Source: G965230065 sp965230065 (GTDB lineage: Bacteria > Bacteroidota > Bacteroidia > Cytophagales > Cyclobacteriaceae). From it: a stretch of 64,000 bases of DNA. Where the stretch lies: assembly GCA_965230065.1 (NCBI GenBank), contig OZ245942.1, positions 310,001 through 374,000 of the forward strand, given 5' to 3'. Below are positions 17,367-25,037 of this stretch, one piece after another (position 1 is the stretch's first letter; every line of letters starts with the position of its first letter). Under the pieces are notes generated by a model. It searched no databases, was not told the origin of the DNA, and worked only from the letters and a program-made list of their open reading frames with translations. Made by a program: the position numbers and the translations under genes.

Positions 17367-18400
17367 TATTTAACGTGAGTTATGGGTTTAAATAATTGAT
17401 AATTAGCCTTTTATAAGGGAAAAGGTTACAAAATTTAAGAAATTAGAAGCGCTAACATCTAAAACTTAATTCTGTAACCTATGCTACACGAAGATAAAGA
17501 AAATAAACTCATAGAACTATTCATTACCGTGGACGATTTTTGTATTGCTCTGGAAAACTGGAAAAGCCAACATCCAAAGTTTTGTACCTCAGTGACAAAC
17601 CAACCTTTCATGAGTGATAGCGAAATGCTCACTATCCTGGTTTATTATCAGTATTCAGGTTATAAATGCTTTCAATACTATTATGAGGATTTTGTAGCAA
17701 CTATTTTGAAGAGTTATTTTCCTCAACAAGTAAGCTACCCACGCTTTGTAGCCCTGATCCCCCGACTTTTGCCTGGGTTGTATCTATTGCTGAAGTGGTG
17801 TACTCTGCTGAGCCGACGCAGCAATTGTTATTTTATTGACTCCAAAAAGCTTCCTGTGTGCGATAACCGCCGGATTCATAACCATAAAGTATTTGATGGC
17901 TATGCGACTCGGGGTAAGTCCTCCACAGGCTGGTTTTTCGGCTTTAAAATACATTTGGTCATCAATAATTATGGGGAGATTATCAATTTTCTCTTTACAA
18001 GGGGCAATGTAGCAGATAATAATCAAGAAGTGCTCCGAGAGTTACTTACTGGCTTGAAAGGCCAGTGCTTTGGGGATAAAGGGTATATAACTAAGCTTTT
18101 TGAGGAATTCTATCAGCAAGGACTTCATCTCATTACCAAAGTGCGAAGCAATATGAAAAATCGCCTGATCCCCTTAGCAGACTATCTGAAATTACGCAAA
18201 CGAGCTGTAATTGAATCGGTCAATGATATACTAACCAGTGTTTTTGATTTAGAACATACCCGGCACAGAAGTCCCATGAATGCATTAGCCCATATGATGG
18301 CTTCTCTGATTGCTTATTGTTTTTATCAGGATAAGCCTTCAGTATTTATAGCTCATCAAGAAAAACTATTGATTGCTTAACCCATAATTCACGTTATTTA
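17367..18400 (+). mobile_element. IS982-family insertion sequence with 6-bp target duplication
   Basis: The element proper is 17373-18394 (1022 bp). Its ends are ACGTGAGTTATGGGTT (left) and the complement of ACGTGAATTATGGGTT (right), 15 of 16 identical. The hexamer TATTTA flanks it directly on both sides (17367-17372 and 18395-18400), which is the target-site duplication. Intact ends, intact transposase and intact duplication suggest a recent or still mobile insertion. Confidence 0.85.
17481..18380 (+). CDS. IS982-family DDE transposase
   Basis: A 299-residue transposase, the usual length for the family. DDE-type landmarks are YFIDSKKLPVCDNRR (first Asp), the GFKIHLVINNYGEI region, QCFGDKGYI (second Asp) and KRAVIESVNDIL (Glu). 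It is the only gene of the element at 17373-18394 and is uninterrupted. Confidence 0.9.
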   Translation: MLHEDKENKLIELFITVDDFCIALENWKSQHPKFCTSVTNQPFMSDSEMLTILVYYQYSGYKCFQYYYEDFVATILKSYFPQQVSYPRFVALIPRLLPGLYLLLKWCTLLSRRSNCYFIDSKKLPVCDNRRIHNHKVFDGYATRGKSSTGWFFGFKIHLVINNYGEIINFLFTRGNVADNNQEVLRELLTGLKGQCFGDKGYITKLFEEFYQQGLHLITKVRSNMKNRLIPLADYLKLRKRAVIESVNDILTSVFDLEHTRHRSPMNALAHMMASLIAYCFYQDKPSVFIAHQEKLLIA

Positions 18401-18538
18401 GTAACCTCCTTTTATTAGAACAAATTGTTCATAACACACAAAAACCTGCCATACATCTTAGTCAAAGTTTTGATGGATAACACAAAAAAACACCTCCCCT
18501 CAAACGAGAGTTTTTGGGGTTCATCTGCCCTGTAAAGG

Positions 18539-20605
18539 TCATGGCCCCATCAACGCTGCCCCTTCGCTGTTCATAAAAGGAATGGTAAGCTCCCAGCTTT
18601 TTCCATTTGATTGTACCTCTACTTTTACTTCATCATCCGTTTCCGAAATGATTTCGGCCTGTACTTTTGGTATTTTATTTTCTGAAGGCAAAAGCAACCA
18701 TACCAGGGTAGCCGTTGAACTGATAGTGGTGCTATAGATACTCGTAGTGTTCGGTTCATATAAATTAGTCTCCGGACTATACCATCCCTGTATTTCCGGG
18801 GTTTCCTGCCCCTCGACCAGCTCAACATCAAAACTTCGCTGAATTGGAATCACGGCCAGGTTTCCATGCTGATTGTTGGTTTTCACCACCATATTGTCTT
18901 GTACCACCTCATTATCCGGATGCCAATGCCAAAGGACATCAATTTTCCTTGCCCTGTTAGTAATTATCCTATCTGCTACTATCCAGAATTCTCCCCGCAC
19001 ATAAAAAACCGACCGGTTATGTTTCGCTTCTCCTAAAATCCCTGCAAAACGATCATATGCGTTGGAAGCATAATCAAAGTCTTCCGTGATCTTAAAGTAA
19101 TTATTACCTAAAGGCTCGTCAACCACTCGGGGGCCGTCATCCTGGCCTTTGTCTTCTATCAAAATTACATTATGTGCGGTACTGCTTATGGCATAAGGCC
19201 TGAATTTATAGGCAATGTCTCCCTGGTAAGCAAACCTTCCGGCATCTACCAGTAAATCCCTGCCATAAGCGGCTATGGAAATATGCAGTTTGTCATTGTG
19301 CTGGTGGATTTTACCCAAAGGACCTATATCAAAGAATGACCAATGGGCATTGGCGTCAAATCCACTTCTGGAAATTAATTGTCCGGCCCAGGGATAAAAA
19401 TAGGAAGGTCCCTCAGCAGGTTTGACACCTGAGTGACCATTGGTCACAATGTATTCCCATTCCGGTTTATTAAACTTTTCAGCACCGCTTAAAATAAGTT
19501 CTCGATTGCTTTGCCTGTAACTATCATTATTTAAAGCTCCAAAGCCATCAGGACGTACAGAATGGGCAATGTAACTGTACATAGCTTCGGTGGTCTGATT
19601 GAAAACATCAGGGAGTGGTTTATCAGCCTTATTATAAATGTCCTGAAAGAGTTCAAAGTTACGCAATACGCCGATATGGTAACTGGAAGCCAGTTCAAAT
19701 TGCACACCATCAGGATACACCTGCTCTTCCATACTCGCTGTCATGGTTTCCACAGCATAGGTCAGCCATTCGTCGGATTTTTGGTATTCGGGAAAATAGG
19801 CTCCCACCGTAATCAGGCCAGATAATTCCAGCACTAACCAATTATTTTCCCAGTGAAAATTTCTGTTGTAATGGGCATGGTCTAGCAGGCTACTCAACAT
19901 CAAAAGCTGGGTGGCTGGAGAAAAATATTCACTTTGGATCAACCCGTAAAAAACCCGGGTCCAGGCTTTCGCTCTGGCTGCCACTTCTAACCCTCTCCAT
20001 ACAGATTCTGAGCTTTTTACTGCCGGGTAGGGCATGCTTGCGATAATGTAATCCCTTAGAAACAAATCGATGTACTCAGCATATTTAGGGTTTCCTGTTT
20101 CAAAATAGGTCTCAAAAACTGTAAGGAGTTGGTGATGCCGGTTTAATACCCAGGCCCATTCTCTATCATTATTGGGTCCCAGGTAATACCAATCCCGATG
20201 CCCGTTTTCCAGATAGGGCACCTTTCCGCCCACATAATTAATCACAAAAATGTCGTTCAAAATAGTATCAGCTTCGGCTACCGTTCTATCTGTTTTTGCG
20301 GGCAATGCTTTCCTTAATTCTGGTGCAGTATTGGCAGTTTTATAGTATTCTAACAAAGCCTGGCAGGCATTGACAAGTTCATCGTTGCCATAAGCTGCTT
20401 TGACTTTTTCCAGGCCAGGATAGTCAAGGTTGAATTGATCAAGCATGGTTTGCATCGTCTCAGGGTAAGCTTCACATACTTCCTCTATGGAGGTGATTTC
20501 CTTCCATTTTGACTGCTCAATACCATTGTCCGTGATTTCAGGATCTTCACAACCTAAAAGTATACACGATAATATAAAAACAGCAATATGTTTTACTGTG
20601 CTCAT
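18539..20605 (-). CDS. Heparinase II/III family polysaccharide lyase, lipoprotein
   Basis: A 688-residue lipoprotein (lipobox LLGC, Cys19) with the layout of heparinase II/III-type lyases: an (alpha/alpha)n toroid N-terminal half (NRHHQLLTVFETYFETG, FHWENNWLVLELSG) and a beta-sandwich half beginning near HQHNDKLHISIAAYGRDLLVDAGRF in style, where the HQHND segment is the family hallmark. Lyases of this class cleave uronate-containing polysaccharides by beta-elimination. The substrate (heparin-like, alginate or other) cannot be told. It is a tandem paralogue of 20710-22761; the last ~30 codons of the two genes are almost identical at DNA level. Confidence 0.8.
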   Translation of the reverse strand: MSTVKHIAVFILSCILLGCEDPEITDNGIEQSKWKEITSIEEVCEAYPETMQTMLDQFNLDYPGLEKVKAAYGNDELVNACQALLEYYKTANTAPELRKALPAKTDRTVAEADTILNDIFVINYVGGKVPYLENGHRDWYYLGPNNDREWAWVLNRHHQLLTVFETYFETGNPKYAEYIDLFLRDYIIASMPYPAVKSSESVWRGLEVAARAKAWTRVFYGLIQSEYFSPATQLLMLSSLLDHAHYNRNFHWENNWLVLELSGLITVGAYFPEYQKSDEWLTYAVETMTASMEEQVYPDGVQFELASSYHIGVLRNFELFQDIYNKADKPLPDVFNQTTEAMYSYIAHSVRPDGFGALNNDSYRQSNRELILSGAEKFNKPEWEYIVTNGHSGVKPAEGPSYFYPWAGQLISRSGFDANAHWSFFDIGPLGKIHQHNDKLHISIAAYGRDLLVDAGRFAYQGDIAYKFRPYAISSTAHNVILIEDKGQDDGPRVVDEPLGNNYFKITEDFDYASNAYDRFAGILGEAKHNRSVFYVRGEFWIVADRIITNRARKIDVLWHWHPDNEVVQDNMVVKTNNQHGNLAVIPIQRSFDVELVEGQETPEIQGWYSPETNLYEPNTTSIYSTTISSTATLVWLLLPSENKIPKVQAEIISETDDEVKVEVQSNGKSWELTIPFMNSEGAALMGP

Positions 20606-20709
20606 AGTACTCTCTTTATGCGGCTAATAAATCTTCCGTTTCTAATTTAACACTAAATACAATTTTATACTTACCTAGTGCATTACGGAAAGAAACAGGA
20701 ACTATTCTA

Positions 20710-22761
20710 TTACTGCTTTATCAACGCAGCCCCTTCGCTGTTCATAAAAGGAATGGTAAGCTCCCACCCTTTTCCATTTGATTGTACCTCTACTTTTACT
20801 TCATCATCCGTTTCCGAAATGATTTTGGCCTCCATCTTGGGTATTTTCTTCTTTTCTGAAGGCAGCAGCACCCAAACAAAGGTGGTATTCCCGCTTATTT
20901 CGGTGCTATAAGCACTTGCTATGTTTGGCCCATAAATATTATACTCAGGGCTGTACCACCCCTGTATTTCCGGTGCTTCCTGCCCTTTGATAAACGCCAC
21001 ATCAAATTTTTGGCTGCTTACCTCGGTGATCGCCAGGTTTCCTTTTTGGTTATTTGTTTTCACGGTTTCATTGTCCTGCACCACCTCATTATCTGGGTGC
21101 CAATGCCAGATGGCATCAATTTTTCTGGGGCGGTCGGTGGTTATCTTGTCTACTACAACCCAAAATGCTCCCCGTACATAAAAAACCGAGCGGGTGTGTT
21201 TGGCCTCTCCCTCAACACCCTTAAAACTATCAAACGCATGGGAAGCATAATCAAAATCATCGGTAATTTTATAATAACTATTGCCCAATGGTTCAGTGGC
21301 AAGCCTGGGGCCTGCATCCTGGCCCTGGCCGTCTATCAAAATCAGGTTATGCCCGGCACTGCCCCGGGCGTATGGCCTGAACTTTTCGGCCACTGCCCCG
21401 GTGTAGGCAAACCTTCCGGCATCTACCAGCAAATCCCTGCCATACGCCGCTACCGAAAGGTGCAGCTTATCATTGTGCTGGTGGCCACTGCCCCAGGGGC
21501 CTATGTCAAAGAAAGACCAGTGGGCATCGGTATCAAACCCGCTTCGAGAAGTGAGTTGCCCTGCCCAGGAGTGAAAATAAGAGGGGCCATCAGCCGGTTT
21601 GGTGCCGGCTTTCCCATTCGTAGCAATATATTCCCAATCTGGATGATCATACTTTTTGGCTCCTTCTAAAATAAGCTCACGATCGCTTCCCCTGTCACCG
21701 TCATTATTCAATGTGCGAAAACCATCAGGGCGCACGGCGTGGGCTATGTAGCGGTACATGTCTTCAATGGTTTGGGTATAAAAAGCAGGAAGGTCTCTGT
21801 CTGCCTTTTGGCAGATTTCCTCAAAAAGCTCAAAGTTGCGCAATGACACATTGTGGTAATGGGAAGTAAGCTCCGTTTGCACCCCATCGGCATACACCTG
21901 GTCTTTCATGCTTTCTACCATCGAGTCAATGGCATAGTCCAACCATTCATCGGTTTTTTTGTATTCAGGGAAATAGGCGGCAATGGTGGCCAAAGCCGAT
22001 ATTTCCATGGTGAGCCAGTTGTTGCCCCCATGAAAGTTTCGGTTATAGTGCGCATGATCGGGCAGGCTGCTCAATATGAACAGTTGGGTTGCCGGAGAGA
22101 AGTATTCACTATCCATCAAACCATAAAAAATACGGGTCCATATTTTGGCCCGGGCAGCTACTTCCAACCCTCTCCAAATAGATCCCCCACCCTTTGCTGC
22201 CGGATAAGGCATGCTGGCAATGATAAAATCCCTCAGGAACAAATCAATATACTCGGCATATTTGGGGTTACCCGTTTCAAAATAAGTATTAAAAACCGAA
22301 TACAACTGGCTGTGCCTGTTGGAAAGCCAGGCCCATTCCCGGTCGTTATTCGGCCCTTTGTAGTACCAGTCGCGATGGCCGTTTTCCAGGTAAGGCACTT
22401 GTCCGCGCACATTTTGTACAATGAATACATTGTTCAACGTGGTATCGGCGGCTGCCTCTGTTTTATCTGTGGGTGATGGCAGTTCTTTTTTTAAATCTGG
22501 TGCAGTATGGCTGTTTTTATAGTATGCCAGCAAATTTTGGCAGGCAGCTACCAGATCGCCCTTGTTATGGGCTGCTTTCACTTTTTCCAACCCCGGATAA
22601 TCCAGATTGAATTGGTCAAGCATCGTTTGCATCGTTTCGGGGTAAGCTTCGCATACATCCTCTACAGAAGTTATTGCCTCCCAGTTTTTTTGTGCAATTC
22701 CTTGGGTGGTGGTAAAAAATAAGAGGCTAACTGATAGGAAATATCTGGTGATTATGATCAT
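20710..22761 (-). CDS. Heparinase II/III family polysaccharide lyase, secreted paralogue
   Basis: A 683-residue protein from the ATG at 22761; the frame opens upstream to 22818 but that part overlaps hepT and is basic. The N-terminus is a classical signal peptide ending near GIAQ, not a lipobox, so this copy is probably periplasmic or secreted, while the neighbour at 18539 is lipid-anchored. Domain order and motifs match the neighbour (HGGNNWLTMEIS, SGHQHNDKLHLSVAAYGRDL). The identical AYPETMQTMLDQFNLDYPGL block in both mature N-termini shows recent duplication. Confidence 0.8.
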   Translation of the reverse strand: MIIITRYFLSVSLLFFTTTQGIAQKNWEAITSVEDVCEAYPETMQTMLDQFNLDYPGLEKVKAAHNKGDLVAACQNLLAYYKNSHTAPDLKKELPSPTDKTEAAADTTLNNVFIVQNVRGQVPYLENGHRDWYYKGPNNDREWAWLSNRHSQLYSVFNTYFETGNPKYAEYIDLFLRDFIIASMPYPAAKGGGSIWRGLEVAARAKIWTRIFYGLMDSEYFSPATQLFILSSLPDHAHYNRNFHGGNNWLTMEISALATIAAYFPEYKKTDEWLDYAIDSMVESMKDQVYADGVQTELTSHYHNVSLRNFELFEEICQKADRDLPAFYTQTIEDMYRYIAHAVRPDGFRTLNNDGDRGSDRELILEGAKKYDHPDWEYIATNGKAGTKPADGPSYFHSWAGQLTSRSGFDTDAHWSFFDIGPWGSGHQHNDKLHLSVAAYGRDLLVDAGRFAYTGAVAEKFRPYARGSAGHNLILIDGQGQDAGPRLATEPLGNSYYKITDDFDYASHAFDSFKGVEGEAKHTRSVFYVRGAFWVVVDKITTDRPRKIDAIWHWHPDNEVVQDNETVKTNNQKGNLAITEVSSQKFDVAFIKGQEAPEIQGWYSPEYNIYGPNIASAYSTEISGNTTFVWVLLPSEKKKIPKMEAKIISETDDEVKVEVQSNGKGWELTIPFMNSEGAALIKQ

Positions 22762-22798
22762 GGTTTTTCCATTACGGGTAAATAGGTTGTGCCTGTAT

Positions 22799-23158
22799 TT
22801 ATTCCTTCTCTGTTTCATTAATTATCTCTTTTATTTTTCCTTTTAAGTTCGGTATATCGGATGTTGCGACTCTCCAAACCAATCCAATCGTTACTCCAAA
22901 GTATTGATGGATTACAACGTCTCGCATCCCTGCAATTTCTCTCCATTGAATGTCAGGATATTTTTCTTTTGTTCCTTTAGATATATTCTTTACCGCTTCA
23001 CCAATTATTTCTATCCGACGGATCACAGCATCCTGCTTTTCAGAATTATCTTCAAATTCCTTTTCGGTCAGATCATCAATGTAATCTTCTATTTTCTCGA
23101 TACATTCCAAAATGTCTTCGAGAAATACCAGTTCATCCCTTTTCTGTTTATTAGCCAT
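22799..23158 (-). CDS. hepT: HepT-like ribonuclease toxin (DUF86, HEPN)
   Basis: A 119-residue HEPN protein. The active motif R79-DVVI-H84-Q-Y86 (Rx4HxY) is intact; in this family the Tyr is AMPylated by the partner antitoxin. HepT toxins cleave RNA when unmodified. It overlaps the nucleotidyltransferase gene by 8 bases, the usual MntA-HepT arrangement. Confidence 0.9.
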   Translation of the reverse strand: MANKQKRDELVFLEDILECIEKIEDYIDDLTEKEFEDNSEKQDAVIRRIEIIGEAVKNISKGTKEKYPDIQWREIAGMRDVVIHQYFGVTIGLVWRVATSDIPNLKGKIKEIINETEKE

Positions 23159-23435
23159 AAATCCTGATTTCTTCGGACAATATCTGGTCTTTCAACCTTG
23201 GCTTAACTGCTTGGTATTCGACCAGGTCTACTTTTCTACCCAACAAGTCCTCCAATTCATATTTAATTCCTACGAATTCCAATAGGCTAATTTTATTTCC
23301 CAGTTCTACCAAAATATCGATATCACTTTTGGAAGTCCCCTTACCCTTTGCTACTGAACCGAAAATCCCCGCACGTTTTATTTTGTGTTTATTCAAAATT
23401 GGGATAATGGTCTCTTTTATTTCTTCTATTTTCAT
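23151..23435 (-). CDS. mntA: MntA-like nucleotidyltransferase antitoxin
   Basis: A 94-residue minimal nucleotidyltransferase with an exact GSx10DxD motif (Gly26-Ser27, Asp38, Asp40). MntA proteins neutralise HepT by transferring AMP to its Tyr. The start used is the ATG at 23435; the frame continues to a GTG at 23456. It precedes hepT with an 8-bp overlap. Confidence 0.9.
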   Translation of the reverse strand: MKIEEIKETIIPILNKHKIKRAGIFGSVAKGKGTSKSDIDILVELGNKISLLEFVGIKYELEDLLGRKVDLVEYQAVKPRLKDQILSEEIRIYG

Positions 23436-23467
23436 TTTTCTTGTTTTAATATCCACCAGCGGTTAGT

Positions 23468-23519
23468 ATAACAAGCGTAACCTGTCGATTGGTGGCCATA
23501 ATTTGTTAAATAGTGTTAT
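23468..23519. repeat. ATAACA/TGTTAT dyad between mntA and the SH3-like gene
   Basis: The hexamers ATAACA (23468) and TGTTAT (to 23519) are exact complements 40 bases apart. A shorter ATAAC/GTTAT pair lies at 24578-24599 on the other side of the 342-residue gene. The pairs recall recombination sites of gene cassettes but do not fit the attC consensus. Confidence 0.3.
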
Positions 23520-23527
23520 CAGCTTTT

Positions 23528-24556
23528 CTATTTTGCTTCAATAAAATATTTTTTTATAACAAAACCTGATTTAGGCTCTCCTGTTTCTTTGTCAAGGTAT
23601 GAAATCAACAAAAACTTATGCCTAATTTCAATTACAGTGACAATTTGGTCTTTTTTTACAAGTCCTATTATTTTACTATTCTTTTTTACTGAATATCTCA
23701 AGCTAACATTTACCAGTGCAGTTCTCTTTTTGTTCAGTTTCTGTAATTCTTCTGTAATTCTCTGTGAGAATTCAGTATTAAGTCTATCTAACTCTTTCTT
23801 TGTTTCAATAATTACTTTGTTATTAGACTTATCACTTGACACTTGATGTACACTGTAAAGAGTAAGGATAAAACTAATAACAGTAATTAGTTCAATAATA
23901 AACTGACGAACTCTTTCACTATTGCTTTTAGTTAGTAACTTCGAAAGTTCAATTATTATCGAGGTTCTAAAATTCTCTAAATCTGTTTGTGTAATAGCAG
24001 TTGTGTTACTTATAGCATCTTCAGCGAGATTTGATATGGTTTCATTAGCTTCTTCTGCTATATCAAAATCACTCCATGCTTTTGATACAGAAATCTCTCT
24101 CAAAAATTTCCTCGTTATACCTTGAAAAGCAATATTTAGCGAATTAAACTGGCTTAAATGAGACTGGTTAAAAGATTTTGCTATTTTAGTTAAGTTGTGA
24201 GATACTAACAGTTGACTTGTTCCTAAATCAGCTAATTTATTAGAAACTAATTGGTTCTGTCTAGCAATTTGTGATAGTAAAGAAGTCAAACCTGATAATG
24301 CAAAATTGTTTTGGGAAGTTTGTATTGCAGCCATTTGTGCTGCCAACTTTTTAGAAGTTGTGTCATAACCTTCCATTTGATACGCTATCTCTCGTGCAAC
24401 CTCAAATATTCCACTCAATCCAGTCAAGTCAAGGTTTATTTGATTCATTTTCTGCATTGATTCAACAAGACTTGACAAAGATGAAAATCCACCAACCTTC
24501 CGCATGGTTTCATTATGTTCCTTAATTGATTTTGTTAATTCTTGTAGATTCTTCAT
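23528..24556 (-). CDS. Unknown membrane protein with helical N-terminus and SH3-like tail
   Basis: A 342-residue protein I cannot assign. Residues 1-200 are helical, Gln/Asn/Ser-rich and low in GC compared with the surrounding metabolic genes. A single hydrophobic segment (IIELITVISFILTLYSV) lies near 230, followed by a charged helix and a C-terminal ~60-residue region (VSLRYSVKKNSKIIGLVKK and GFVIKKYF) that resembles a bacterial SH3 domain. Together with the adjacent toxin-antitoxin pair and AT richness it looks like accessory DNA. A role in defence is possible but unsupported. Confidence 0.55.
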   Translation of the reverse strand: MKNLQELTKSIKEHNETMRKVGGFSSLSSLVESMQKMNQINLDLTGLSGIFEVAREIAYQMEGYDTTSKKLAAQMAAIQTSQNNFALSGLTSLLSQIARQNQLVSNKLADLGTSQLLVSHNLTKIAKSFNQSHLSQFNSLNIAFQGITRKFLREISVSKAWSDFDIAEEANETISNLAEDAISNTTAITQTDLENFRTSIIIELSKLLTKSNSERVRQFIIELITVISFILTLYSVHQVSSDKSNNKVIIETKKELDRLNTEFSQRITEELQKLNKKRTALVNVSLRYSVKKNSKIIGLVKKDQIVTVIEIRHKFLLISYLDKETGEPKSGFVIKKYFIEAK

Positions 24557-25037
24557 CTCTCAAATTGCTCGTAATGTATAACAGCAATATAGCGGTTATT
24601 TCCCTTATAGCAGGTTCCTTTTTTTGGTGTGTGCATTGACAAGAAACTTCGTATACTATAAAAAAAACGGTCCTGCATTTTAGTATAAATATAAGTATTC
24701 TGTGCGAATAAACAGCCAAAACCGTCTCGCAGTCAAGTTTCTTTTCAAAGATACTTTCTCCCAACCAACAGCATAAGGCATCAAGGCTACCTTTCTTCCA
24801 ATACATAAAAAAATAATGCGTACGTGTAGCCCTGACTTTATGGAGGGATTGGGTATTCCGCTCACTCTATCACACCTATTTTCCATCAAAATTGCATTAC
24901 AAAACGTAAGACAAAATGTCTGATATATTACAATATTCAGAACAAAACAGGTCATTATGTCCGAATTTTTGCATAAAATTGTATTGGTTTTAGAATTGCT
25001 TCATGTTTAGGAAACAACAAAAAAGGAGGAAAACAAC
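24557..25037. other. 481-bp spacer upstream of clpB
   Basis: No convincing gene is visible. The left part carries a ATAAC/GTTAT dyad (24578-24599). The right end holds a strong Shine-Dalgarno sequence AAGGAGGA (25023-25030) eight bases before the clpB ATG, which is uncommon in this window and suggests high expression. A heat-shock promoter was not identified. Confidence 0.5.

Noticed and set aside
18440..18538. Terminator after the 18539-20605 gene
   Set aside because: CCCC...GAGGGG on the minus strand is followed by a T-run, but the stem is interrupted by a five-base bulge and is too weak to call.
23468..24599. Integron attC sites around the 342-aa gene
   Set aside because: The dyads lack the RYYYAAC/GTTRRRY ends and no integrase is in the window, so only the cassette-like look remains.
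24680..24955. Minus-strand open frame upstream of clpB
   Set aside because: Its hydrophobic and Arg-rich translation matches nothing, overlaps another such frame, and has no ribosome-binding site.
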